Shown: positions 1 through 10,888 of the stretch, piece after piece | How the letters are laid out: each line of letters opens with the position of its first letter | How positions within the stretch are numbered: the first letter of the stretch is position 1 | From: Corticium candelabrum | Taxonomy: Eukaryota; Porifera; Homoscleromorpha; Homosclerophorida; Plakinidae | Length of the DNA: 64,000 bases | Assembly (NCBI RefSeq): GCF_963422355.1 | Contig: NC_085097.1 | Span: 3,633,039 to 3,697,038 of the forward strand | Reading direction: 5' to 3' | Translations under genes and position numbers: made by a program | Notes under the pieces: model-generated | Database searches by the model: none | What the model saw: only the letters and a program-made list of their open reading frames with translations | Told to the model about the DNA's origin: nothing

Positions 1-51
1 CTTCAAACGCGGTCGCGGCTGACGCCGAATTCCTTTCAAGACATGAGCTAG

Positions 52-306
52 TTATGGGAGATTAGCGGTGAATGGGTCGCCCACACCCGACTGGATCTGT
101 AGGTGGCGTAATGCGGACAGGTAGCTTTTGATAGTTTTGTGAGAGACACCTTCTTTGGCTATGTGTGAGAGAAACTGACATAATCGGTGCTCGGATGCGG
201 AAAGAGGGTAAAGGAAAAACGATTGCAGAATTTTGGATACCGCGCTTGCCCGGATGCGTATGCCTTTCAGGTGGAATCTTCTAAGCCTCGGGCAAAGAAA
301 CGGCAA
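52..306 (-). pseudogene. DIRS-like tyrosine recombinase, N-terminal fragment
   Basis: An 84-residue open stretch with a helical core-binding pattern typical of YR N-termini: ...LCQFLSHIAKEGVSHKTIKSYLSALRHLQ. In this family the segment binds DNA ahead of the catalytic domain. The catalytic Arg, His and Tyr segments are not in this copy because the window starts first. The aligned region in the second copy is more broken. Confidence 0.65.
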
Positions 307-631
307 TCCGACTTCTCCAGGTTTGCGATCTCCATTCTAGATGGGGAGACATAAATTGTAGTGGAATGGCCTCTGGCTGCTCGTTGAGCTGCAACGACAG
401 GCTTTCATTGTTAGGCATACTGTCTCGTGACAGGGCGTTCGCCACTGCGTTAGAGACACCCGGTATGTGCGTCGAGACCCTAGTAAAAGAGTAAAGGGCT
501 GCTACAAAGTGCAACACCCTCAGCAATTGCATGACGATCTTATCTCGGCTAGACGATTTAGCGAGGTTCGACACAACAGTATGATGGTCACATCGAAACA
601 GCACTATTTCGCGCGTCAATCTTTTCTCCAT
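281..631 (-). pseudogene. DIRS-like RNase H fragment
   Basis: The peptide has the RNase H C-terminal signature of DIRS and Gypsy elements: a LFRCDHHTVVSNLAKSS stretch, then VSTHIPGVSNAVANALSRDS, where the Asn/Asp-Ala-Leu-Ser-Arg motif is characteristic. The partner copy at 50333-50608 reads ADALSR. Its position between RT and YR fits the element order. The upstream part of the domain is not open. Confidence 0.7.
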
Positions 632-1218
632 TTAGCGCTTGCTAGTAGAATTGGTAGCAATTCTTTCGGTGCGATGCTGATTTCCTTCCATTCGCTTGAC
701 CATTTTTATTGAAACCAGTTGCACCGCCAAATGGCTCCGCATACTCACGAGCCTGATGCGTCAGAGTTAAGCTGGATCGTTGGTGGCCGTGATACCAAAG
801 TGTTGAGAATGCTCTTTCCGTTCCAACTTCCGCGAAATGCGTCCCACCTCCGAAGATCAGTCCGCGTCTCTCTGTTCATGCGCACCCAGTATTGCTTGAC
901 GGTACTTGCAAGATCAATCAGCCGACGCAGAAACGCTCAACCTTCTTTCACCACTGAAGTTGCGTGGTGCAGCGTATCAATCAGAGAGAGCAGGTGGCGC
1001 TTCGCACAGGCGCGGCGCGTTAGCCATTCCCCAATCGTGGATTTTTACTTTCCGCAGCTTAGCGGCTTGTAGGCTGGTACACTGATTATCCCATCCTGCG
1101 AGTCGATCTGCAAACTCAAAAAATGTCAAGCACGTTGTGGGCCCTTCGAGCTTGTTTGTAGCTACTTTCAAGCCTCGCTGCATATGCTTTATGATTCTGC
1201 AAGATTTTCATCGCATTC

Positions 1219-1793
1219 TTATGTTTGCGGACATTCTAAAAATAGAAAATCGTCCAAACAATGTATACTGGCTGTTATGCCTCTGCAGGACACAGTCCAC
1301 ATTAACACGTCTGCTACAGCAGAAATTATCTTGGGGGCCGAGCGCAAGCCAAAAGGTAAAGCTCGGTCGAGGTACACCTTGCTATTCCAGGCTATTCCCA
1401 AGAGATGACGATCGTCTGGTTGAACGGGGATATGGTGATATGCGCTCTGTAAATCAAGCTTTGCTGTAGTAGCCCCTGTTCCCAGCTTACATGTTGTCCG
1501 TGCCCCCAAGTCTATACTAACTTATGAGAGGGAGCACATATTAGGTGCAATGCCATCATTGACGCTCGCTGCGCGAGGGGATGACAAATCTACAATTACC
1601 CCATAGGGCTGACGTGAGCTTCCGCTGCTGTACGCTCGTGAGGATTCGAGATACGTGCTGCCGCACACTCCTCTTGCAAGTAACTGTCGATGATCGTGGC
1701 GTTTGCTTTTGCCGATTTTATGTTCCTGCGGCATCTTCTTGCTTTTGCTTTGTTGTAATCGTAGCCAATTCGGAATGTCCAAAGACAAACCAC
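1219..1793 (-). pseudogene. DIRS-like reverse transcriptase fragment
   Basis: The open segment 1509-1219 holds consecutive RT motifs: AKLDLQSAYHHIPVQPDD, then LPFGLRSAPKIISAVAD, then HCLDDFLFL with the catalytic Asp pair. The preceding segment (about 1793-1522) has the VIVDLSS...RAASVNDGIA motif in other frames, so at least two frameshifts separate the fingers from the palm. Not functional. Confidence 0.8.
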
Positions 1794-2199
1794 TTGCGAT
1801 ATAGCCAGCGAAAACTATCCACGTTGCTTGCCAGCGCTCGACGCCACTCTTCTACCACCATCTGGGACGTCCGAACCGTGTCCAGATGACGAGATTGCAC
1901 CGTCGGGCGGCAGCTGTCGAATGCTAGCAGATCTTCGGATTAACAGTAGCGCGATCCTTGTACGTTGCCCTTGTCTTGGGTACTTCGCAATTGACGATAA
2001 GTGTCGAAAGAGGAGCCTGACAAGAATTGCGCTAGTCAGACCGATAAACGCATATTGTACGAATTACACACTTATAGTTGCTAAGTGCCCATGAGTCTTA
2101 CGCATAAGGGGCTATTACACGCTCCAACTCAAAACAGAACACAGATGTCACACAATATCCTGCAAGTTAGCAATCCTGCTCAGCAATAAGCACATATAC

Positions 2200-4060
2200 T
2201 AAGCGCAACACTTTTGTTTGCGTATTGCCTTCCGTTGTCTTGTCCTCTGCTGGACGCTGCTGCCTTTCCAGGAGCTGTCAGTGTAGCTGTGCGTTGCTCT
2301 GGGTACTCGCACATCTCGTGGTTGCCACGACAGCGCAAGCAAATATGCCGAAACGTTCAGTCGTGATAGCCGGCACAACTGCTAAAATTGTAGTTACAGC
2401 AGATTGGCTTTGGACCATCTCATGGCCTTTTCACGTCTGTACTTGATCCGAATCCCGGCAGCGTGGTGCCTTGTCCGGCTTCGCGCAGGATTTGCAGTGG
2501 AGCATCGTTCTGCTCTAACGCGCAAGAACCGGGAGCATGATCCGCTTCTAGATGGTAAGTGCACCTTGCCGTCGGCGCTTGGGCTATTGCCAAGATTGTC
2601 GCAGCAAAGAGAGGTGCGTGCATCTGGCTCGAACAAAGACTGCGGTTGGATGCTGTCAGCTGCCGAAAGCGCGCGTAATTTAATAGCCAAAATGTCCAGT
2701 TTAGGTTGCTTAGCTTCGTGCGCTACCAGCCGCAGGTACGCCATCACTTTCTGTGTCCGGGCAGAGTGCTTCCGCAGCAGAATCTTGGCGAAAGTAGCAA
2801 GACACTGCACCCACGTTGGCAGTGTCGTAATCTGACGCAGGCGACGACGATTGGACTTGTTCCGCTGCGGCTTGCATTCGCCGCAGTAGTTCCAGGTTAT
2901 CTGGAAGGAGATCCGCAAAGTTTACGTATTCCTGTGTCTGGATTAATCGACCCAGACGAGCGGGTATCGGCGTGGTTTCATCTCTCACGATGCAGGATTC
3001 CGCGCTGGAGCTTGACGCTGTTACTGTCGGCGCCACCACCTCGACACTGACAGACGTCGGTAGGCTTGGTTCTAACGACGGCACTGTTGATGGTTGCATT
3101 AACGCAACGCCGCGAATAGTGGGTGCTACTGGTAGCGCTTCGAGCGCCTATTCCGCAACAGCGCACGACGAAAAATTTTATGTGACTACGTACGTTCAGA
3201 GCTACAGCATGGACGAGCTTAAACGAGCAAATCATGCGTTAACTAATTTTGTGGCATACCAGACCACGTGCTTACGACCCAGCGGAGACTGATCCAATTT
3301 ACCAACTATAGACCCATGCTAACTACTCACCGTTAATGTGGATGTAGCGGACTTGCCCGTGGGACGGAGTTATTTACCACCTTTTTGCCGTAGTCACTTG
3401 ATCCACTGTGCCGTTACAGGCAAAGTTACATCCGTGCTGCTAGAGCCGACTCCATTCGACTGTTTCCCACCCTAACTGAATGAGTAACGCCGCGTAATTA
3501 ACTAAGTGAGTCTTGCGCGATGCTAGAGCCATGCAACTTGCTAACCTCTTCTGAATGCCGACACGCGGATTTGACTGCAATATATAGTATAACCTCGAGT
3601 TTATAGCTTTCCACTGTCTCTAGTTAAGCGTCGATGGCCTGCGGTACACTTCTGCTCGCTGCGTAGCTATACCTATACCGGTGCATGTGTAACTACGAGC
3701 ACATGCATGCTGCCACGATAACATATTCTGAATAAGTTATGTCCTGCGCTGCTACGCTGTCGGTCGTCGGTGCCTAGTTAGCTGCAGTTTATGTATTATT
3801 CCCTTAGCACCGAGCGTACCATAGGCAGCTTGAGGTTGAGAGGCGAGCTACTCTTGCTCTTCTTTCAGAGCAGCCCGAGAAGCCTCTTCGGCCGTCTCTG
3901 CTATCAGGCCCTTAAGCACAGCCAAGGATACGGTCACAGACGGGCTATCCTTGTCTTCCATCAATATATTTTTCCTGAAGCTCTGACGCTTGAAATAGCC
4001 TACAATTACTACAAGACGCCTGCAGTGCCAAGTAGATCGTACTTCACGCGGATGGCTCCG
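2200..4060 (-). pseudogene. DIRS-like gag remnant
   Basis: The 3099-2710 segment carries the gag-like sequence RDETTPIPARLGRLIQTQEYVNFADLLPDN, followed further on by a Cys/His-rich region (about 2620-2240). The cleaner match at 52219-52734 shows CRNYNFRSCAGYPDCTFRH, a zinc-knuckle-like nucleic-acid-binding segment. A coiled-coil-like N-terminal stretch lies around 3800-4050. The frame is broken several times. Confidence 0.6.
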
Positions 4061-4270
4061 CCCTTAGCTACAACGCGCGAAGTGGCTTGCCATGCCATAT
4101 GCGGCAGCCTGCCATGCATAAGCCAGCTTTTGCAGCACTTGGTAGCTTGCATCTCTTTGGTGCATTGGTTGATTTTCTGGTAACGTAAACACTACAGCAT
4201 CATGCCATCCATCTATTTCGCAAGCACGTTCTGCTTGGTGCTGCTGTACATTTGATGCTCGCATGCATGG

Positions 4271-5128
4271 CACTTTATGCTAGAGTGAATCTAAAATTGA
4301 GGACGCCATCTTCAATACCGGAAAACAGGCAAAGTGGAAATCCATCCTAGAAACGATAGTCTTCTGTGCTAAATCAAATATTTCTTTGGGAAGGCACATC
4401 TAATCAGCGGTACTCTTAAGCAATCTTGGTAAACCTTCTTGCGTTGCTAAACTTTTGGGTTGAATCTGCCATATCATATGCTGTATATTAAAGAAACTCT
4501 GGAACTCGTGCCATAAAAGCTACGTATATATTTCACCATTTTTATATCAAATGGAATGTGCTGATATCTTACGTCAGTCAACGGATCAAACAACAAGGAC
4601 TTTTGAAGTACTGGCAGCATTTGAGCAGTGAAAACTTCCTTATTAAAGTCTGTCTGCACCAATTGTCTAATACTGATACCATAATGGGATTGCATGCATC
4701 AATTAATGCTTACTTGACGAAATTAAAAAGGTTTCTCAGTTAGCGGTCTTGCCAGTGAAACAGGACATAAGAATGTGCGTGGCTTGAAACACTTGAATTC
4801 TTTACTTAGAATACAGGAGAAAGTGCAGCACACAGGTTTTTATCTACTACGGACGTCTCTTAATGTATAAGAGTACTTGATTTGCACTGATTCTGTATAG
4901 AGCAACGCTGCATTTGTGACAAAGACTTGCACTTGTCTATTGAAATATTTTGTTGTTTAGCAAAATCTAAACAAAGTCATTTCTACGCATGCGTATAGAT
5001 GTACTAGCAATCACTAGTAATGATTATCTAGAATTAGACAATATTTTTAAATAGACATGGTGATAGAAATTGATAATACAGTACACGGTGACAATGCAAC
5101 ACCAGTATACCTATTTGCTCTATTGCAG
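4271..5128. other. Spacer between DIRS relic and NB-ARC exons
   Basis: AT-rich sequence, duplicated at about 54430-55209. I see no exon with acceptable splice sites and coding character. If the NB-ARC gene has N-terminal exons or a promoter close by, they should be here, but none is recognisable. The right edge is a good 3' splice site (CTATTGCAG, ending at 5128). Confidence 0.5.
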
Positions 5129-8100
5129 AAGTCAAATTTTCACGTGAACTAGAGGCTATCAATTTTCCTATTTTTTGTGGACGACACAAAGAACTAGGTG
5201 AAATAGAAGCAAAGCTGTGGGGAGATAGAGACAAACGTTCAGCCATGAAACAAATATTGGTATTAGGATGTCTTTCTGTCACTGATGAACGTAGAAATAG
5301 TAAAGATTTTTGTAGTTTGTGTCAGGTCAGGGAGGGGTAGGAAAGACACGTCTCATTGCAAAATACGCTCAACAACGTAAGAGTTCTTACAAAGGTGGCG
5401 TATATCTTTTTAATGCACAATCAATTCTGTCTTTCCATCAATCGCTCAAGATTAACGTGAGCAAATAAACTTGAATTTATAAAGTTTATATATAAATGAA
5501 TATTTGTTAAAATTGTGATTTAGATTGCTAACGTGACATACGAGAGATCAGCAGAATGGCATTTAGTATCGGAGTACAACTTTTTCCTACGCCTGCTAGA
5601 TCAAACCAGAAATGTGTTATTCGTGTACGACAGCTGCGACAAATTGGAAGTTATTGAATCGCTCTTACCAACTCAAGCCAAACAAGTTCACGTCATCGTG
5701 ACGACGAGAGCACGGGGCGGTCACGTGCTTCTAGACTCCAATCGTGACAGAATCGTTCACATCGACGTACTAGAAACGAATGACGCCGTCGAAGCTCTCG
5801 TGGAATGGAAAGGAAACGGACAAAGCGTGCGTACCGTCGTAGACGATGTCAAAGAGAAGTCCGATGCTGAAATTCTAGTTAATCTTCCACAGATTGGTCG
5901 TCTGCCGTTGGCTATTCGTCACACTGGACTATATCTAAGAGAGAAGAAGATTAGTTGTGAGGAATACGGAGAATTGCTCGATAACAAGAAAGAAAAACTG
6001 CGAACGATAGGAAACGATGTGAAGGAAATTGCAAAATATTGCGGCTTGCAACATGTTGTCAACGCACTGGAAGAGGAAGGAGTTTCGAATGTGAAAGACT
6101 TTGTGCGAAGTGACTTATCCCGACTGCAAACGTCATTTCGCATAAGACCACACGAACTAGAACGGCTCGGCAGAATGAAAGAGAAACTGAAGACAGCGAC
6201 GGTTATGACGTGGGACATGCAGATTGAAGAGATGATGAAGAATTCAGACGCAACGACCAGCACAATACTTCAAATAGCTTCTCTGATTAATGGAAGAGTG
6301 ATTACTAAACGTTTACTGTTGAATCTAGCTTTCGGTACAAAACATGCTACTGACTCAGATAGTAAGAGAAAGATGAATGAGGCCATTTCTCGTTTGGCAA
6401 ACGTTTCTCTTTTAAACGATGACGTCGAGTGCAGCATGCACGGACTGGTACAGCAGAATGTCGTGGAAGCAATGATGAGAGAAGGAACATTCGCTCGTCG
6501 ACTGTGTTTACTTTGCAAATATTTTGTCGACATGCTGCCTCGTTCATCGGACGGCGTCATGAGAAGTTTGAACGAGAAGAAAGTGTCGGATCTCGTCGAC
6601 CACGTATATGTGGTTTCATTTCATATTTTGCAATCCGAGCAACTGGACGAGGAGTGTTGGCAACTATTACAAGTATCCTGTTTTATGGCATATGCTTATG
6701 AGCATGTGAAGAAAGCGGAATATCTGTGTGAAGGAAGACTTGCTTTAGTAAAACGTTTGAATTCACAACAAATGGACAAAGACAAGCTGTTAACGTGTGA
6801 GTTGCAATATCTAAACTGTTGTTGGGATGTTAAGTGTGACCATGTGTTTGTATCGATGTAGCATTGATAGATGTGGGACGTGTTCGCATGAAATTGTCCA
6901 ATCCCCAGGAAGCCGAGAAGCCGCTGAAAGAAGCATTAGAGATGAGCAGAGAAATTGGTGGTCAAATAGAACCAAATCGTCATTATCAAGGTACGTGCTT
7001 TATATTTGTACGACTGTTGCGTTTTCAAGTTTGAAACATCGAAGGAACCAAACTAAATATTATGTTAAAATTTATTAGTAAATGCTTTTAAGGAAAGATA
7101 AACTTAAGAAATAGATATTGCATTTAAAATGGTCGAATACAAAAATTGTATAAATTCGTATATATCCATTTCTTACAGCTTTGAATTCCATGGCTCGTTG
7201 CTATCGCGATTTGCGTCATTTCGAAACAAGTGAGCAGCTCTATCTTGAAGCACTCGACTTTATAAAACAACAAGGATTAGCAGAACAATGCGTCTCTGAA
7301 GGTACAGTCGGCGTTTATGTCTATTAATTGTGATAATAATCGCAAAATAATATTGTTTGTTTTATATATCGATTCTAAGATTGTTTATAATGAGTTGTGA
7401 TTGTACATCTCGTATTTATTTCTTTTGTTGTTCGATGTATATGCATTGTTCAGTTCTGAACAATCTGGCATTGACATACTGTGATTGGGGCAAAATGTCT
7501 GCGGCAATAGAGAACTATGAAAAGAGTTTGACTCTGACAAGAAAACAGTCAAATGTCAATCCGTTAAAGCTTTCTACAGGTTTGTTTAGTAACCACTTAC
7601 CGTTTGTGTATTGTTGCTGTCGTTTAATATTACATTAAAATATGAAATCAATTTGTTTTCCAGTTATCGCAAATGTCGCATCTTGTTATCAAGAGAATGG
7701 ACAACTTGAGCGAGCTGTCTCTTATTACGAAGAAGCGTTGACAATCAACAGAAAGCAATTACCGTCTTCTCATCCGTCTTTAGCTCGGGGTAAGGTTTTT
7801 CTAACTTCCAGCACAAAACACGTTGAATTATAAAACAAGACATCACATTCACTTATCAGTTGCAATGCATTCTGTCAGCGTAGAGTAGTACAGTAGGGAA
7901 AGTGTATTCTATTATTGGACGTATCGAATTGGTTGTGACGTATTGTATGTTGAAGCTAAGTGTCGCTCTAATTATATGCAGTGGCGGATCTAGAGTGTGC
8001 CAGACGAGGGGGCATACATGAAGTATGGGCGTGTCCTTATGTAGCATATTAAACCGTATTCATATACATAGACCATCACTACGCTAATATACGGCTATAG

Positions 8101-9481
8101 GCTGTACTTAGTTAACCGTTACAACGGAAATACATAAAACGACCTCAACAATTAATTAAGGAATGGAGTAATGTTAATCTAGCTTCCAATTGGGACATTA
8201 CGCTATCGATTGATTCGGATATTTTACTAAACTCAAGATAAAATGATCCAAACTGTTGTACGTGCCCCCACTGTCTCCGTCTTGATCCTCCAATTAATAC
8301 ATGGAGAAAGAAACGATTGTAGACGATAACATGGAATGATACACATCGAGTCTGTGTTTTACTATACAAAACGTTTTTATTATTATTTCATGTGTTGTCG
8401 TTGTAGTAATGCGCCGTCTGTCTTCTTGCTACCGTCAGCAAGACCAGATGGATCGTGCGCTGCGGTTGGCCAATGAAGCTCTACAAATAGCGTCATCATC
8501 GCTGCCCATCAACCATGCCGAATTGGGCGACTGTACGGATTACGCACATTCTGTAGTTCTTATAATATACTCGTCAACTTACATCATGTACATAGATTTC
8601 CAAGAAGCTGCTTCATGCCATGACCGTTCACGATCGTACGATGAAGCTATTCGATTGTTTGAAAGAGCTGGAGATGTTTTCAGTCATCATCTGCCCGCAC
8701 GAGCAACATCTTTGTCTACTGGTACGTCCTAGTTATGTCTCTCTGCATTTTTTTGCTATTCATTACGTCTATTAAGAGAGAATTATATCATTTAGTGAAT
8801 CATAACCTTTCCCTCGTGTATAATGATATTGGACAGAAAGACAAAGCGGTGGAACTCATGACAGAAAGTCTTAACATCAGTAGACAAACTTTACCGGAGA
8901 AACATCCGGAAATTGCTAAATGTTAGTATTTGTTACTGTTGGTTTCTATTGTGTGTTGTGTTTGTTTGATATGAGGTGATGATGTGTGTTTGTGTAGCTC
9001 TCGTGTCGCTTGGCGGCATTCTGCGTTCCAAGGGAGATTTCGATGAGGCCGTTGTGCATATTGAGACAGGTCTGTCTATTCTACGACAAACCCTACCGAC
9101 TAGTCCGTTCATAGTCAAAGGTAGGAATGGATTGCATTGATGTTGCTACTTGTATTTGTGTCTCAATCAGGCAATTATAATGGTGTTGACTGCAGGTCTG
9201 TATTATCTTGCATTTATTGAAATGAAACGAAAACAATTGGTAGAGGCACGTGACCACGCCTCCCAATGTTTACGTTTACGTCAACAGATTTACCCAAGGA
9301 AACACGGAAGCATCGTTGCTGGTATGGAAGTTGATCGTTACACACCATCAACAGATGGTTTGAGTTGTCAACATGTTTGTGTGTGTTTGCTGCAGCACAA
9401 AAGTTGCTCCATGAAATTGAAAGCGAACAGTCGACATCAATATTTGCTGCAGGCGATGAACAGTCAACAGCAACAATGTAA
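5129..9481 (+). CDS. NB-ARC (with SAM-like insert) - TPR repeat protein, copy A
   Basis: NB-ARC ATPases of this type (Apaf-1/plant-R-like) act as cytosolic sensors that oligomerise on activation. Exon model: 5129-5259, 5316-5456, 5524-6796, 6862-6990, 7179-7301, 7454-7579, 7664-7789, 8407-8532, 8596-8721, 8796-8921, 8998-9120, 9196-9321, 9396-9481 (TAA). Phases agree throughout, giving at least 919 aa. Visible motifs: P-loop GQGGVGKT (exon 2), Walker B VLFVYDSCD, sensor VIVTTRA, GRLPLAI, a SAM-like helical insert coded near 6037-6190, and an MHD-like SMHGLVQQ. From exon 4 on, each exon codes about one 42-residue TPR (for example AVSYYEEALTI, AVELMTESLNI). No start codon or N-terminal death-fold/TIR exon is visible, so the 5' end is incomplete. 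Exon 3 ends at GTGAGT; reading past it stays open to 6861, which would be intron retention. Confidence 0.85.
7979..8295. mobile_element. Non-autonomous hAT-like element in intron of NB-ARC copy A
   Basis: The left end reads CAGTGGCGGATCTAGA. The right end, better kept in the second copy (58058-58366), ends in the complement of AGTGGCGGATCAAGAC. Flanks ATTATATG and AATACATG look like a degraded 8-bp target duplication. The element lies in the long intron between TPR exons 7664-7789 and 8407-8532, in the same place in both gene copies, so it was there before the duplication. Confidence 0.65.
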
Positions 9482-10429
9482 CCGCTACCAATCAACACCA
9501 CATGCATGTGACAGTGACTTTAGTAGAGGGTCGATATTCTAGTTGGTAGATGGTTAGTACAGATGTAGTTAACACAATCTATCTTGCGTGTAGTGTGACT
9601 TTGTAGTCATTGTCATTGTGTATCGATTGCTTTTAACATTTGTTATTGTCACTTTTATATTGCTAACGTAGCGACGAGTATCGCATTTTATTGCAACTAT
9701 TATATTGTACTATTGATAATGATCAATTTTATTATGTAAAGTGATTCCTAAAGCAACAAGCACACACTAACCTCCATTAACTCTTATAATAAATCTTCGT
9801 ATCTCTAGGAGTCTTACGCAATTTATTGAGTTGATTGCACTCTAGATTTGGAACGTAAAGTATTGTCTTAATACCACAACGACTGATAAAATCTCCACGT
9901 CAACGCAGTTTTCATCTAACTAATAAAACGTATTTATTATGAAAAACGAAATAATCCTTTACAGCAATACATTCTGTACAGTAACCATTCTGTCTAGTGA
10001 AGACTTGATTCCATCAGCTGCCTGCAGAAGTTCCTTGTTCTTTAGTATAGTTAATTTCTGTGATAGGAAAGTGGAAATGGCTTGAATATGGCAACGGGCA
10101 TCTCAAACAGTGATTACAGGAGGGTCTATGTGTCTTCTGGGTGTTTGTTGCAATGCACATGCGCAGCTCGCATTTTTTAAGTTCCTCGCAGTACTGTGAG
10201 CACTTTTAGCACATTAATATCAATGAATATCATTATACAACTGCTACAGACGCGTTTCGTTTCAGCGGCAGAAATCGGAATAGGGGTAATATCGTTATAA
10301 AAATATCGTTATAGAGGTAAAGTTTTGTATTGTACGGTATCGGGAAATTTTGGTTTCAGCAGCTTCTATCGTAATAAAGGTAATATCGCTATAGAGGTTA
10401 TCGTTATAGGGGTAGGGCGACTGTACGTG
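9482..10429. other. 3' flank of NB-ARC copy A and intergenic DNA
   Basis: No gene is seen. The first about 490 bp follow the duplicated flank. At about 10280-10415 there is a degenerate short-period repeat built on ATCGTTATAGAGGTA and GGTAATATCGTTATA. No function assigned. Confidence 0.5.
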
Positions 10430-10888
10430 CTTACGATTGGATATTTGGCAATTATGACCGTCATGGTGGGTTCACGTGCATCCGAGGCGTAGGAATGGCA
10501 CCAAAGCTGGGGACAATGCGATATGGCTGTCGTTCTTGGAGCTCTTCTCTTGATCTACTCTGAGCTCGTTTTCACGATGACCTATACATATTCTAATTAG
10601 TTAGGCTGCTGATTGGTAGCCGTGGTCCTCGTTTATTCCTACGCTATAGATGACTTCTAGGGCTATTTTACACCGCACGTGATCGTGATAGAGGTAAGCT
10701 GATCACGCGAGATCAAAATTTGAGTAGCAGCAAGTGGATTTGCTAGCTGTCAGGGTTCGTTACTATAGTGTAGACTATAGGTGCGAGAGATCGAGTTGGT
10801 TGCTGTATCCAATCAAGGTATACCGTACCTTCGTTTGAACTCTACGTCTGACTTGCAAACATTTTCATTTTGTGTGTGATCAGACAAC
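10430..10888 (+). promoter_or_regulatory. Shared upstream segment of CARD locus 1 (putative promoter/5'UTR)
   Basis: About 460 bp directly upstream of the CARD start codon recur upstream of the CARD at 24990 and at 30686. Conserved landmarks include TTCACGTGCATCCGAGGCG, ACACCGCACGTGATCGTGAT, GATCACGCGAGATCAAA, GTGCGAGAGATCGAGTTGGT and TTTGTGTGTGATCAGACAA just before the ATG. CACGTG E-box-like hexamers occur in it. Conservation in three loci suggests it was duplicated with the coding exon and may carry the promoter. No TATA box is clear. Confidence 0.5.

Larger units (their letters stand above)
1..4270 (-). mobile_element. Decayed DIRS-like tyrosine-recombinase retrotransposon, copy 1
   Basis: Read on the minus strand, the recognisable order is gag (about 4060-2200), reverse transcriptase (about 1790-1219), RNase H (631-281) and the N-terminal part of a tyrosine recombinase (306-52). 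This gag-RT-RH-YR order and the YR fragment point to the DIRS/Ngaro group rather than LTR elements. Stops and frameshifts break every domain. The YR catalytic part would lie to the left of the window; the copy at 49640-54420 still has part of it. I could not find the terminal repeats. The right boundary is approximate, set by the last gag-like coding trace and by the shift to AT-rich spacer. Confidence 0.75.
1..9973. repeat. Segmental duplication, copy 1 (direct)
   Basis: This block is matched along nearly its whole length by about 49953-59853 in the same orientation. Shared content, in order, is a decayed DIRS-like element on the minus strand, a spacer, a 13-exon NB-ARC/TPR gene on the plus strand, and its 3' flank. 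Similarity is already present at base 1, so the duplication probably extends to the left of the window. On the right it fades just after the AACGAAATAATC segment near 9940-9973. Copy 1 keeps about 175 bp near 9700-9880 that copy 2 lacks. Confidence 0.9.

Noticed and set aside
5260..5315. Reading straight through from CGRHKELGEI into the following bases as one exon
   Set aside because: The frame shifts before the P-loop; a 56-bp GT-AG intron (GTATTA...TTGTAG) restores KQIL-FVSGQGGVGKT in both gene copies.
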